Assembly: GCA_013396525.1 (NCBI GenBank)
Contig: VWYX01000920.1
Span: forward strand, 186,001 to 250,000
Source of the DNA: Chaetorhynchus papuensis
Lineage: Eukaryota > Chordata > Aves > Passeriformes > Rhipiduridae
Length of the DNA stretch: 64,000 nt
Direction of reading: 5' to 3'
Position 1 is the stretch's first letter. Every line of letters starts with the position of its first letter. Below the pieces are notes generated by a model. It was not told the origin of the DNA. It saw nothing but the letters and a program-made list of their open reading frames with translations, and made no database searches. A program made the translations under genes and the position numbers. Positions 25,201-40,271 of the stretch are shown here, piece after piece.

Positions 25201-28200
25201 GTGTAGCCTTGGCACACTTGGCTCGTGACAGTAAGCAAGTCTTCTAAACTCCTCTAATGAAGACAGACTCATTTTCTCTATTTGGAAAAGGTATGAGAGA
25301 CTGTTCCAAACAGCTGCTGTAATTTCATTGGTATTTTTCACCTGGGGTCACAAATCTGTGTGTTTGCAGTATCATCTCCTCTGGGCAGAAAGCCATGGCC
25401 GCAGGAGGGATCAAAACAGATGAACTATCACTGCTGGATTGGACTCTGAGAAACAAAGGGCAAGGAAAAGATTCCAAGAGATAATAATCTCAAGAGGGCT
25501 GGAAATGGAACCTGATTTGCCATGTAGCATTTTAAGCACAAACTCACTCCACTATTCCATTTTCTCTTGATTGCTTAGAGGATTAATTCATCAAAACAAC
25601 GTTCACAGCTGTGAAGCAACTCTAAGTAAAAGTAAAATTGGTTTCTAAGGCACATGACACTAAACCTTTTCAACTCCTAGCAGTGTATGAAGATGAAAGT
25701 TATCTGATCCAAACAGTGAGGCCAGGAAACATTGCAAAAGCTTTTCTTAATTTTTAACAAAATCAGTTTGCTGTGGGGATTAGGGAATTACAGAAATTGG
25801 CCTTGGTCTCGCACCAAATCGGAGCCCTCTTTTAGCCAAGAAGGACCAGCCAACATTCCCTTTCGGGTCTGCTCAGTGCTTGATGGACAAAAATGAGACT
25901 TCAAATCCAGGGCCTGGGGAGGCTCAGTGCATATCAACACTGAAGTCACCAGCCAAACATCCTCCTCTCCCACGAACAGAGCGTCTAATGCCACTGAAAA
26001 AAGAGTAAGTCATCGGCACTGCCTTCCTCACTCTCTAGAACGTAATCCAGTTTGGTGTCCAAGGCTTTCCACGAGAGGCAATGCCTCCAAAGCTGCCAGA
26101 AGCTGGCGAGAGGCAGCGCTCTCCGACACTTGGAACAACATAAAGCAACAGGCAACCAACACATGGATGAAAAATCACTGCAACTGAGTTAGTTTAGGAA
26201 GGCCAACAACATATTCATCACTTTATCTGCCAAGCAAGATCAGTGCAGAATCTGGAGATGGAAGGAACGAAGAAAGGAGGAAACAAGACCCAAACCTGAG
26301 CAAGGACTTGACCATATGATTTTTTCAAGCACACGCTCAAGTCTCAGTTACTGAGATCACATTTAACTCTTCTGAACAGGAATGAAGTTGGTGGTTAAAG
26401 AACTACATATTAATTTAATTATTTCTAAAACTTATTGATGGTAAGAGTAAGAATGAGAAGGAGCCAATTCCCTTTCCAAAGACTTTTTGTATATTCTACC
26501 CATATTTCTATTTCTAATGCTCCTTCTGCTCTTGGGCACTGTCAAAAATGGGACAGTTGGCTAGACAAATCTTAGGTGTGACCTACTTTTGGAAGGCCCA
26601 TTTTTATTTTAAGCTGCATTTTAAGATAGTGAAAAATATTTTGTGACAGCTGAGCATTCATTTGTGTGGCAAAGACTCCATCCCAAAGAGGCACGAAAAG
26701 AGTAAGAATCTCAGAAGGATCCAGCATCTCCCATTAAAGCCACATCATCCCAAGAGCTCATCTTCCTTCTAGGCACCAAAATAAACAACGAATCTTTCAG
26801 AAAACTTCAGATACTTTTTTAAAACCTAAACAAGTATCAGATCTCCACCATTTTTAAAATCTGGTCCTCACTTTTCAGTAGGGAAAAAGGAAATATTCAT
26901 ATATTTGTATCTACATACAGATGGGAGGGATGCAGCCCACACAGGTGTCTGGCCCTAAATGTTTTGTTAATGAGCTCTCAAAGTAAAATTCTTGCATTTG
27001 AATATACCAACAACCATTTATAAATAGGTGGAAGCATTTTCGGTTTTGTTATATCATTCACTATATTGCCACATAGCCCAGAAATCAGGCTACAGGCAAA
27101 AAGCTTTCTGCATAGCTGGGATCACAAGGGGTTTGCCATATTTTACAGGAAATAAGGTCATCTTTATAAATTGTTCCCGCTAAGCACTTACAACACGAGT
27201 TGTTTCTTTTTTTCCTTCCCCAAGTAAAAAAAATAAAGTGCTGAATTAATTTCCACAAACATAACAAACCTAATCGAATGGTCTTGCAGTTGGCCATCTG
27301 TTTCACAGATACAAATCTAACTGAATCTTCTACTGACTGATAAATTTCTAAATTAGATTAAATTGTCAATGCTGACCCTGCTTCCAGCTTAGTTCCTCCT
27401 GCTTCCATTTAAAAGGCTGGGAGTGCTTTCTGTATCATTATCTATATGCCAATTAGATAGAATAAAATTGGCAATAGTTAAAGCTACACATTTGGCACTA
27501 GATCAGATTTAAAGGGGCAGAAAAGGGCAGTGTCCCCAGCTATGATGCAGACTAAGGAAATACAAGAAAAAGCTCTAGAGTGCAGATGTTAGAGAAAAAA
27601 TTTTAGTTCCCCCTTCTCCACTACAGTCTGTGTCACAAAGACCTTTTCAGTCAAATGTACTTGTATATTTCTAAATAATTAAGGAATACCCCTCCTAATG
27701 GGAAGAAGCAAACCTCTGTACCTAAGTTTAGCTTAGCACTGTATAAAAAAGTAGTAATTTTATCCCTAAAGGCCACGTACAGACAGGCTGGCCAAGACCC
27801 CAGGTACCAATTCACTGTCTTTGGCATGAGGAACAATCCCCTGCACGATACAAGAGGGAAATTCTGCTTCTTCATTTCCCACCGACCTCATGCCTTGTTG
27901 GGGAAGAAGGGAGGGAGGATGCTACCTCCATCAGAGCCAGCTGGTGTGGGCACTGCTGCAGGCAGGATGCTCACAGACACAGTAACCCACTGGCCTGATC
28001 TGTGATGGCAAATCCTGTGCTCCCAATTAGAGAGGTTCACTGAAGTCACACCAGCCCGGGCTTTCACAGATGTGGTAATTAACATCAGTGCTGTGGGGTT
28101 TTGCTAAAAATTCTGATACTGAACTTTTAACACCGCCTTCTACATTTAAAAAAAAAAAAATCCAGTAAAGTAAAACTTACAGCAGACTAGAATTAATAAT

Positions 28201-28385
28201 ATAAAAGTATATTTTATGGTTGATCAAGAAATGACAGTGCAGGCACAACTCTCACACGTGCAGGAGGTTTGGGCATCTCGGTCTGGGAGCCTCCTCACAC
28301 AGCCATCAACCTCCTGTACCTTCCTGAAAAAATCATTCAAGCAAAAGGAATAACTTTTGCACTGCTCCTGAATCTTTCTTCAGAA

Positions 28386-28402
28386 ATATATATATATATA
28401 TA
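28386..28402. repeat. (AT)n microsatellite
   Basis: 17 bp of uninterrupted alternating AT. Confidence 0.9.
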
Positions 28403-29349
28403 GCACAGTCCTTTAATAGAACTGTCACGAGGCAGATCAACTGCAGGTTTCATCTATTTCCAGCAGAAAGAGCTTTAACCTAAAGATATTTAATGGGAAT
28501 TTCCCAGTCTTGAGCAGCATGACCTACACCAGGCTACGACTATTATCAGTTCCTTACGATTTTTCTTCATACATCCCTTTTTAAAATGCAGATGGTTGAA
28601 ATACTTCTATTATTGTTATTAATAGTCCTTCAACAATTCCATGTCAGGAAGGAGGTTGATCAAAAGACCTGCAAGCTCCGGAAGATTCCGAAAGCACAAG
28701 GCAGCGACAGCAGCCTATCCTCACTGGGGGCTCCATCACTCAAATTCCAATGTAATTCTACACACACCTACACAATCCCTTTCTCTGTTTGACACCCTGC
28801 ATTTAGTTTCCCATTTAGTCCTGCTTTTGCCTCAATACCTACACCTAGGAAAAGTGTTACTCCAGCAAACTTATGCTGCTAAAATTAGCCGAGTAAAAGG
28901 TTTAGTGAGAAGAAAAACTATATGGAATTTACAGGTAGTAAACTCCTCCAACTAATCCTTGTGGTCATTTTACTGGGATCCATAGAAATCAAACATTTGA
29001 CATCAAATGTGGTGGGTTGGTTGTTTTTTTTTTTAACTTGGTAAATGCTTATTTTTCCTTTAGATGAGAGTATTCACTTTGATCCATGCTATAGATGTGG
29101 TCAAATGTTCCCACAGGATGCAGATGAAAGCCCATCTATGTATGAAACTAAGCATGGTTTAAAGTAACATCAGATAAGAGTGGCTTAGCTGCAGATAAAA
29201 TCAGAGCATTTACTGGTAATCATTGGGAGGACAGAGCCTACCAGCACAGAAACAAGGCTCAGGGACATCAGCAGCATCAGTTATTCTTTTCTGCCTGGAG
29301 CAAGGGTGGGAGGAATGCAGAACAAAGAGCATGCTGCCAGTTTAAAAAA

Positions 29350-29371
29350 AGAAGAAGAAGAAAAAAAAAGT
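29350..29371. repeat. (GAA)n / A-rich simple repeat
   Basis: A short GAA run passes into an A run. Confidence 0.7.
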
Positions 29372-30015
29372 GACTTATGCACTTGTATAAAATTTTGATT
29401 CAGAAATTAACCACTGATACTAGGAGAGTAAAAAAAGAAAAAAGGGGTATCAGGATTGGCTGCCTGTTTTCTTGATCAAACAACTGATATTTACGGCATT
29501 ACTTGCCCAGCTCTCTACAGTTAACTACAGTTCAAGCTGTATAATCTTAAAGCTCTAGAAATAGGCAAAAAAAAAGGAAAAAAGGAAATTGTAACAGCTG
29601 ATGTAGCACTACATTAAGATTTTAGGTTACAGGCCATTTTTTGCAAAAGGCAGGTTAAGAGAATCATCTAAAAGTTCAAATTGTAACAAATTAATCAGGG
29701 TGTGAGCAAATGGCTGAGTTGTGAATTAAAACTAAAACTACTACTAGAACAAAGTGAAAGAAAAAGCAGCTCACCACTTGGATTTGGGGTTGGTTGTGGT
29801 TTTTCTGGTTTTGTGGGTGGTTTTTTGTTTGGTTTTGTTGTTTTTTGAACAGTGGCAATTCTATTGCTGAATTTCCTAGTACTGTCATTTTTGCAGTGTT
29901 TGTTTTATACCTCTGGCAACACTTTTATTGAAAATTTTGCTTTTGCATTCCCACAATGATTGGAGGTTACGAATTACTCGTTTTTATCTCTACAAATACC
30001 CTTTCCAGATACCTC

Positions 30016-30043
30016 TGCAGGTTTTCTCCTGCAGGTTTTCTCC
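30016..30043. repeat. 14-bp tandem duplication
   Basis: TGCAGGTTTTCTCC occurs twice head to tail, followed by TGAGCC. Confidence 0.85.
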
Positions 30044-30820
30044 TGAGCCATCACTGCTGCATTCTTGAAGAGCAAGACTGCTTGGCATTAGCCTTTCACC
30101 CGTGGCTGCATCTGGCACAGGAACACGCACGGCAGCCTCAGCAAAATGACAAATCACTCCAAGGAATACAGGCTGGTGACACCCTGTGAGCATCAGGAGG
30201 ACAAATCCAGGCAGCTGACAATTAGTGAGTGGTTCTGGGCCCGTTCCATCGCTCTCAAACATGGACATCATTTTAAGGAGGTGAGTGACACTGCCAGGCA
30301 TGAATCAAAGGAGTGCAAGGCTTGACCCCATCAGAGCGACTCTGACACAAAGGCCAATAAAGAGAAAACATTTTACTGAGCTATATTGGAGCTGACAAAG
30401 GCAGCAGCTGCTCTGCTCCACAGGGCAAATTTATATCTACAGTAGGCGTTGGGAAAAATGAATCCTTACGGAAATTACTGTCAGCTCATCCACCCTCGCC
30501 GCAATGCCATCCAGGAGATCCCAAAGAAGAAACCAAGCAAATCAGAGCACAATTCAGTTTTTGAAACACAAGAAGTCCACAGGTTCATTCAGAATGACGT
30601 GCAGAGGTATTTCTGAAGAGCATACAAAACCACCCGGAACTAACATTTCCCAGCACACACTGCAGAGAATATTAATAAGCTGGGTAAGTTGGAACAGTAG
30701 TGCCTTCAAAAGATACAGATCTCTCTCCTATGATTCAGAAGCTCCTAGAGGATTTGAAGGATGGATGTTTTGGCATGAGGTCCTCAAACCTCATTTTATT
30801 AGTGCACAAGGGAAAAATTT

Positions 30821-30850
30821 ACTACTACTACCACTACTACTACTACTACA
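30821..30850. repeat. (ACT)n microsatellite
   Basis: About ten ACT units with one CCA interruption after the third. It gives artificial Leu runs in translated frames. Confidence 0.9.
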
Positions 30851-33800
30851 ACACAGTTGGCCAAGGAAATAATTATTGAGCATGAACCAGCTTAAGCAAT
30901 AACTGGTAAAAGTCGGATTACTTGAAAAATGAGCAATCTTAGATATTGAGATTGCACAAAAACTAACAAGCAAGAAAAAAACCCTGGAGTCTGTGTGGTA
31001 TAAAACACAGCACGGAACACTGATGATGTTTGTATCCTAAATCAGACTTGTCACTTGACTGAGGGACAAAGTCTGTGCAGTTTTGTGTGCTGACATTTGT
31101 CCAGTGTTTTGCAAATCAATAATGCAGAAAGCAAGTTCTCAGCAGTATGTTCTGAACTGAGCATTTACAGACAATACAGCTGCATTTAGCACATCTGTTC
31201 CTGTATTCCTACACCAACAATTTTTCCATTTTTTTGGTATAACTAGTAGTAAATAGCACATTAAAGTATTCTGATAGTCTAAAAGAGATGTTGCAGTGTT
31301 TTAAACTCTTGTGCCTATTTAGCGTGACTCTTTATGTTTACTCTTTATATAAACCAGGATGTGACAGTGCTTGGGTAAGGGATAAGGGTAAGGGAGGGCT
31401 TTGCACATTCTTCATGGACACCTGCTCTGCACTGACAACATTTTGTTCTCCCAACTCTCTGCAGATGCTTGTCTCAAAAAGCAAATAACCCAAAGATCAG
31501 ATTAGCAGCCTAATATCTCCATGAGGGCAGCTAAGACTGGCAGGCCTCATAAAAGTACTGAGGAGCCCTGAGACCAGACTCCACCCCCAAGAAGGATTAA
31601 ACACAATTAGCATCAGGAAAGCAGATGTCTAACAAAGTAATAAACCATAACTTCTACACGAGGTTAAAAATTTCCCTCTCCTTTCCTGTATTCAGCAAAT
31701 GATCCATGGCTCCCAAGTGCATCTCTTTGCTGCTTTACACCACCTCGAGACTCCCTTATTCTCTCATCAGTCAATTCATTGGCAATCACTTATCAGCAAA
31801 AAAGAAAAAAACCAAAACAACAAAAAAGCTTGTTGAGCAAATGTCAGAGAACGTTAAATTAACCAGTCAAAGATCAGCAATGAACAGCTGACATCAAATT
31901 GAACCCAACACATGGCCCCATTCACATTATTGTTAAACACACATAGCCAATCGCTCTGCCTTCAAAATGACATTAAAGGATCTTTATTTTATGAAACAAA
32001 AATATTTGCTTGTGAATGAATAGTCAGCCTAACATTAAGTACATCATGAAAAAGTGAGCTATTGCTTTCATGCAGTTTGGATTAAAGGTACTATTTTACC
32101 TCTGAGTACAAACTAAATTATTAAGCATTATTATTAAGCATTTTCTCTTCAGCTCAAAGAGACCCTCGGTGTATTTCTGTGTACTTCTATTTGTGTACAA
32201 AGTGTATAATCCTTCAACAAGGCCTTCCAAGCACCCAGTCAAGACTATTAAAATTTCTTGCCTGCTTCGTGGAGCCACCACACACGCCCCAGTACACCAA
32301 GGGAGGGTGTGATCCCCAGTGCAAGGCAGCACAGTCTCTGAAGGCCCCACAGTTCATGGGAAGATTACCCGGGCACAGCAGAGCAAGTAGGTCCCAAAAT
32401 GACCCAGCAATCAGCAGCACCTTTACGCTTGCTTCTCCCAAAACAACAGTTTCAGCTTGTCCCACCAGCACCCACCACCTGCCTTCCCCCAAGAGCACTC
32501 ACATCTCCTTCAGCCTTGCTGTGGGCAGGAGCAGAAATGGGATTGGCCCAGCAAATGATGACTCCAGAATGGAAAAATCATATTTCATGCAATAGAAATG
32601 CATTAAAGAAAGTGAGGAACCTGATGGCTTTCTCCCCTGGCAGCAAGGGCCATTCTGTGCTGGAGCTGTTAATCAGTTAAGGACAGGTTATATGGGGACA
32701 GAGATAGAACTGGATGTGGACGTGAGGGCAAGGAGCCTAATTAAATACATCCATTCTCTCTCAACAAAGGAAAAAGCCAACCAGGCAATATCTGCAATAT
32801 TTTAAACAGAGGGTGTTGAAATGACAGGAAAATAATCATATTTACAAGAGACTAAGGTGCCCACAGTGGCAGGTGTATTTCCTTTTATTCCTTGAAAAGG
32901 ACTTTTTCAGCACTGAGTAAATCTCATTACTTCTCTCTATGCCTGTCACCCCTCCCACTCCCTGTCTTGTTTAGGTAACAATTCTTAGACATGTTTATAC
33001 TACACACTTCCAGGACAACAGCTGCCACTCTAAGTTTCAGCAGCACCTCATACAACTTGGCTGTGATCTCAGTAAATTAATCTAGGCAATCTACTCAAGA
33101 TTTAAATAAAGTTTTTCAAAAGGGCACAAATTCGCCTCCTAAATCCATATTTAGTCATGGAAATGTTTTTACAGAAGGCCAGAACAGACTTATTGTTCCC
33201 CACAGACATCTCATCCTCATAAATCCCAGTATCCTGTATTGCAGACCCTCTCCTAATGAGTATTTTCCACTGAAATGTCTTAAACCAAAATTGAACAACA
33301 AATATTTCTACCTTCTGAACACTAAGGCATGTATAACAAGAGAACAAAGTAGCACCTGCGTGGTTTTGGAAGCCTCTGCCAAAACCAAGCCACACTCAGG
33401 TAAGCCTTTGAAAGCGCTGGGCTTCCCACATGCCCTGTACTGAACCCACTGGTGTCGAATTCTGAGCCCGGATTATTTACCTGCATTTTGATCATTAAAA
33501 AAAAAAAAAAAATAGAAAGACATCCAAAGATTTCTTTTAAAAAAAAAGGAAACAGCCCGTATGGCAAGTCTGTGAATGCAGAGAAGAGAAAATCAGCTTG
33601 CCTTACAACGCCCAGGTGTTTCACAGGTGATCATTATCACATTCCCGTGTGGGCACAAGGAGGAGATGCCACAACAGTGACACCACTCCACCACTTGAAA
33701 CCGGATACTCAGGAGTGCTCTAGAAGCTCTCCAGTGCTTCATTTTAAAAGATACTGATAGAAGAAGATATACAACTATTGCTTAGCTCAGAATCCTCGTT

Positions 33801-34194
33801 AAACCCTTCCACACCACAGTCACCCTCTCTCCTTCACTTTCACAGTTCTCACCCCGACAAAAGTTATGCAGGGTCATGACTCTTGGACAACAAGATTAGG
33901 ATCGTTATAATAAAATTAGTAACTGCACAGATAATCTATAAGGAATTTATGTTTGTCATTTCACAATGAAAAAGCAGATCCACTATGCCAATAAACAAGA
34001 GTATTTGAAGCAAGACTTTCCAGACAGAAAGGTAGCACAGAAAACATCTGAGCAGTCACAGCCTCACCATGATGGCCCTAATCATGAACTACCTGCTAAT
34101 AAAAGAAGGCAAGCAGTGGTTATGTGAGAGACTTAATGCTTATTCACACACAAAATTTTTAAATTAAAGACATATTAAAACCCTTGTACAATGC

Positions 34195-34320
34195 ACAATG
34201 CCCTTGGTAAGACTCCACCTGAAACACCTCGTACAGTTCTTGCCACCTGTGTTCAAGAAAGAGAGTTCAGACTAGAAATGGTACAGAAGATGACCTGGGA
34301 AATTCAGAGAAACTCTTGCA
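34195..34320 (+). mobile_element. Old diverged CR1 fragment (internal ORF2 region)
   Basis: CCCTTGGTAAGACTCCACCT, then CGTACAGTTCTTGCCACCTG, GTTCAAGAAAGAGAG and GTACAGAAGATGACCTGGG, resembles the CR1 ORF2 stretch encoding a conserved PHLEYCVQFW-type motif. No 3' tail is attached. The divergence suggests an ancient CR1 subfamily. Confidence 0.65.
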
Positions 34321-37300
34321 AAAGAAAACTCTCAGCATTAGGTTGATTTGAACTTCACAGTAAGACGTTCTTAGCCCAGAACACTGGGGAGGAGGAGCAG
34401 AGCAGCCAACAGACAGACGTGCTGGCAACAACCCCCCAGAAGCACTCGAACAGGCTGTGAGAGTCAGAGCAGATGAGGCCGGAGCAGAATTCAGGGGCAT
34501 CTTTCCACCAAGAACAAGAGAACGAAAGCCAAGTGGTTTTCAGATTTCATACTCATGGAAACGGTGAAATTGTTACATTAATCAGTGCACTGTAACAGTG
34601 AAGTCTGACATTGATTAAAACAATAAACCCTCTACCTCACATGCTATTAAATCCCATCTGCATCCATCCCTCTGTGCTCCACAGCAAGAGCAAGACTTAG
34701 CACAAAACCACACACAACTGGGAGCAAAAGAAATAGTAAGGCTTTTAGGAAAGCACATGCAACTTTTAATCTTTCCTCAGTGTCCTACACGGGAAAGAAG
34801 TAAATAAACTAAAATCAAGCTGCTTTCCCAAAATGCATCCTGTACCAGAACAGGAATGCTTTTTGAAGGATGACCTACCTCAAATCCCTTTCCAGGCTGT
34901 TTACTGCCATAATCACAGAACAGAATTAAATGAGGCTCAAGCCTCTACACCTCAATTCTAAATTAGGACAGACAAACAGATTAATCTGGAATATTTCAGA
35001 GAGCCTAAACCAAGCAACATACAGCATCTACATACATTTATAAATTTGCATTTCTGAAACTTCTTATATAAGGATTTTTTTAATGATATCTGCACTGAAA
35101 TGTGATATGCATAGTTTGTAACAAAGCATATTATAATATGGTGTTTATTTATCTTGAGATATAAACATCTGAATATGCACATTAAATCATTTTCAAGTGA
35201 TTGTTTTCTACTTGCTTTGATTTCTGTAATGACATCAACTCCTTAAAACAAATAACTAATACAATTTTAGATATTTAAATTTTTATAATATTTAAGTATC
35301 TGTGTACTGTACAGAAAAATACACACTGTGGTGGGTTGTCCCTGGCACATGTATGCACACACACAGTACCTGTAGCTGGGAATTTAATTGTGCGACGCAA
35401 GTGTTGTTAGAAATGATCCAAGTGCCTCCTAGAAGGTGTGCTGAGGCTTCCCTCTTTGAAAGAGAGACTGTTTCAGTCCCTGCTGCGGTGATTAGAAGCA
35501 CCCTGCTGCATTTTGATGTCTTCACAGAGAATACTCATAAGCCCACATTGTCCTTTTTTTTCTCTGGTTAGGAGTGCTAAGAAAACAGATTTTTCTCCCT
35601 CTTGGTCAGCCCAGCAACCCTTGTCTCCTTTGCACTGATCTTTCATAAATGATACCACAACTGTGTATCACGTTCTGGGTGAGGTTTCACCTGCCTCCTG
35701 GTAGTTTCACTGCTTTCTCACCTCCTTATCTCTGCTGAAAGCACCTTTCCTGATACCTGTCAGGAACAGGTCTGCCTTTGGCACAGCCTTATGACGCTGC
35801 TGCAGCTCACAGCTGGGTTGTCCTCTCCCGACTGATCCTCAGAAGAAAGATGTGTGTGCTCTTTCAACACACTGTCTGCTCACAGGCTTCTGTGTCAAAA
35901 GAACATTTCCTCAGCTGTGTGATTAAATACAAGTGTGGGGAACGTATGATTACATGCAACAGCCTTTTCGAGGCATATCTGAACCTATGAAACACTGAAT
36001 TATACTTTGCTATTTATTTTAATCTTTGTAGAGTGCCAGCAGCTAAGCCTTCAATCTAGACATCTAACAACTGGCTGAGGGTCTGCACTTTTTGGCTTGG
36101 AAAAGCTGGGTAACAGGCTGTGATCCGATTCCAACATCAAGTCAATAATCAGCTGCAAGATAATGCTGTGACGATTCCAATAAACTGCTTATAAGCACTA
36201 ATATAGATGGCAAAAGCTTAGGGAACTGCAGGAATTCTTTCCCTTACTTAATGAAAAGTATTGCTAAGTCAGCTAGCAAAAATAGGCCTATCAAATCATA
36301 ACTTTGCAAATCTCTTATCAGCCCAGTCAATTCTTCTCTCTCAGTTTTCAAGCTAAGCACTTGAAAATCTCTTCCAGAATGAAGAGTTTCTTCCAAATAA
36401 GTATGTTCCCTTTGCTGTATGCTCCACATCAGCCCAGAAGGCACACAGAGATAAGAGCATTAAAGGGAAATGTTTAATAGAAGGAGAAGTCATGTGTAAA
36501 CCAGGACTGAAATTTTATACATAGAGATAAACCTTTTAACACTCTTTTCACAGAGAACATTTTGAATTAGCTATTTTACAAGAATAACTCTTTTTTTTTC
36601 TATTTTTTTGCAAGAACATGTTTTAAAGATCCAATGGCTTACCCAGTCTAGGGCCTGTAAACTTTTGCAAGCCTCAGGTACAGGTGGAGCTGGCACCACT
36701 CACCCCCTGGCACACATTCGGGGGGGTGCAGAGCAGGAGGCATTCCTTCTTCCCCAATCCACATGGACATGGCCCAACTCCTCCTGCACCTCCTGACCTT
36801 CAGCAGGAGCAATTTTCCCACTCCTTGCACCTCAGGGTCTCCTATGGAGCAAGGGCAAGGGCCGTGGAAATGAAGATCTGGTCCAGCTCCTAAGTTACAG
36901 GTGTCTATACAGAAAGTGCTCATGCAAAGACAGGCACTTTTCTCTCATGTTACCCAACGTTTTAAAATCAAAGCAGAAAATAATTATAGGGAGAGAGAAG
37001 TCATAAAATGATTGTATCTACTTGATAGTAAGCACCATTCAAATTTTATAAACTGAAAACAGAAAGAATAACGGTGACAGGAAAAGCTGAGCAGTCTCCA
37101 TTTTTTTCTCCAGGTCTGTATAACCCATAAGTCTGATCCCACATGGGAAAAGACAAAAGCTACACCTTCCCCCCCCCCAAAAAAAAAAAGTTATCAATAA
37201 ACTCCATTAAACAGAATCCTAAAAAGCTCAAATGTTTGTGCATCTGAAACCTGTTTTTGAAACACCATTATGGTACATTACACAATAAAATGCTACGGCC

Positions 37301-40268
37301 TCTGCTGACATTACTGTGGCTCTTCAGTCAAGTTTCTTTTACTCCATTCAAAGAAACAAAACTTTCAATACAGGCTTATCCTGGGGTCATTTATTACTCC
37401 ATGTCAGACACAGAATGTTTCATCTTGAAAAGACATACGTAGGGTTTGCATTCATTAGTTTCTTACAGGCTCAAAAAACTAAACAAACACACAAAAAAAA
37501 CCTCCAGAAAACCAAACCCAACCAAACCACAAAAGAAAACCCACCCTGGAAAGGTTATCTGCTGCCAGTTACACACAGATAGGTTAGTTAAGGTGTTTCT
37601 ATTGATACAATAGTAGGAAAAACCTTGTAAAAGGCTGAAACATTCTCCTATTTGTATACGTTGTATACAAATGCTACAAGGCCGGGGGCTTGTAGGATAC
37701 GTACAGGACAATTTGAACTTGGCATAAGGAAAAGGGATCACATGCTTTTTACAACCTTCAATCATCACAAAAACAATACCTCACCCCTTGTGAATTCTCA
37801 AAGCCATAAAACAGTGAGTGGGAACGATCCTTGTTTTGATTACATTAGAAAAAGGTGTTTGCATAAGGTGTGAAGCTGACTCAGAACAGTCAAACAAAAA
37901 GTAAGAGCGAGGGAGGTTTTACACTCTATGCTGAAATACTGTTAGTCTGAAATGTAAAATGGAAATAAAATCAGAATTACACATTTGTTTTTAGAAGCCC
38001 AGGAATAAGGAACTCTGGGGTCAAAATAATTATGTTTATCAGCCATGCACAAGTCACTCACCTGAATAGGAGCAAGCTACACATTTTATACTTTTTCTCC
38101 CAAAGTTGGCAATATCTTAGAAAGTGGACACAGTCTATTCATCAAAAAAAATTATCATGGTTACTGTCTAGCCACTCCTCTGAATGTCCAGTAATAACAT
38201 CAATATGCTCCAGAGAGACTGGCAAGAAACCTGTCATGATTGCCCAGGAAATACATCAACAATGAAAGCAACCTTGTATTTTCCAGCTAATTCAAGATGA
38301 CAAGATGGCAGCTGAATGGATTGTATGTGACAAAAATTAGGCCACTATCCCCTAAAATTATTCAAGGAAAATATTATGGAAAGGGAGTTACCAACACAGA
38401 GTTAGATACTTATTTCACATTACATTCTTATAGCAACATTGCAATTTTCACAAACTTATCTGAGTGAGTCTTGCAGGATCTGATATTTGGGGACTCCGTG
38501 GTAACAGCAGGCATAGATTTATCCCTGGATGCCCGAACAGCCCTATACCACAAATCTGAAAAAAAATCCTAAGCTTCCACACCCCGAATCTTATGATGTC
38601 AACCACACAGTGATTCTTGCCATCACCACCCAAAACTCTCAGCACAATATATTTGGCTTTTGTTGGCACAGTAGCCACAATCAGCTCACCCTAAGCAATG
38701 ACTGGCGAGCATTTTCTCATTCTTTTTTCCACAGAAACCTCACTGGGCCAAAGGAAGGACGAGGAGGAGAAAAAGCAGAAGGGCAACGTCTGAGGTATTT
38801 ACTCTGACACTCAATTAGCTGAGGAATTTTTTTTTAATTTTATGTACATATATATATGCACACAGACACACACATCTATAAAAGCTGTCTTTGTTTGATC
38901 CACTTGATCAAGACAGAGCAGCCAAGGCCTCTGGAAGAGCTCTGCATAAAGCTGAGCTCATCCCAGTGCTTTAGGCAGAACCCTGCCAGCCCCCCCGAGG
39001 CTGAGGAGCACCCACAGCTCTCCCTACCCCAGCACCCAGCAAACCACGTCAGGCAGGAGGCAGGCCCACCAGGGCAACCTCAGGAATTCCCTCACTGCAG
39101 GGGCAATAAATGGCTCAGGAGGTGGCTGGACTCAGGAGCAGGGCATGGACTGAAGGATTTTATCTTTTCTCCTCCTGCCCAAGGAGCGGGTAAATCCAGC
39201 ACTTTTCTTCCACTCTGAGCATCCCTTGGATTTCGCTGTGCCTTGGACACTACCAGCTATTTGATTTCTCCCATCTCCTTTTCTCTGCTGGATTTCCCAG
39301 CTCAGCTCTCACAGGTGCTGGTGCTGCTTGGGCAGCCCACTGGGGGCTGGTTTAAAGGCCAATGCATATGCGAAGGCTTTGCAATACACCTGTGTACATA
39401 AGCTCTTTCTGCTTCCTAAAGGGCTCTTTGCATGTGAAAAGCGAGAGAAAGGGCTCACTTTAACCTCCCTCCCAAAACACTTGGCTTCAGCTGGAACCAG
39501 GCTTGGGCAACCCCCACACAAAGCCGCCAACTTCCACTGCCAGCTCACAAATTCATTATTCCAGAGGCTACTCAAGCGTGAAATATCCGAAACTATCTGA
39601 TCCCACGTGAAGGGCTGCTGTTGTATCCAGAGCTGAATACTCCTTCACTAACACGTGTTTAGCACCTCATTCCCGGCGAGGAAAGTATGTAAAAACACAG
39701 ATTGTTACATTACCAGCCGCACTATAAGTTTCTTTGATTGCAGAGCCTGATAGGAAGAGGTGCTGGGAACCTCTAACTCCTACATGGACTTCAACAGTTT
39801 TCACACATAAAGGCTAAAGGATTAGACCTGTAGCAAATCCTGGGGTTTTATTATAAATTTCTCAGGAAAATAAATCTTTCCTCTAAAAACTGCATAGAAA
39901 TGTAATTTTCTTTGTTTAAATAATCTGCCAGAGAGACAGAGAAAACAAATTTAAAGCTATCTCAGACAGCCACTGTCTCGAGATTCTTTACTTCAAATAG
40001 CTTTTAAAATAGCTGCTGTCGAGAAGTCTCTCTAAGTTTTGATCAGAGTTTATATCTTGGTATGGACAGTAATTCAAGCAGACAGGCAGATATGTAGGCT
40101 TCCTGAGCTCATTTATGCTGCAGGAATAGAGCAGCCACACACTTTTTACTTACAGGGTGCAGGGGTTTGGGTTTTTTTTTTTTACATTTCAGTAAAGGTG
40201 AAGACAGGAAAGGGGATGGGGGGGAGAAAGGGGAGGGGGAATTTAACAACAAAAACTGTTGAGCAAAC

Positions 40269-40271
40269 NNN
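40269..40271. other. 3-N assembly gap with duplicated edges
   Basis: The 51 bp before the gap (40218-40268, starting GGGGGGGAGAAAGGGG and ending GTTGAGCAAAC) recur directly after it (40273-40323). The pattern fits two contig ends that overlap but were not merged, so one copy is probably not real. Confidence 0.9.

Noticed and set aside
30504..30872. 122-codon plus-strand frame
   Set aside because: Part of it is the (ACT)n repeat read as Leu, and the rest shows no recognisable domain.
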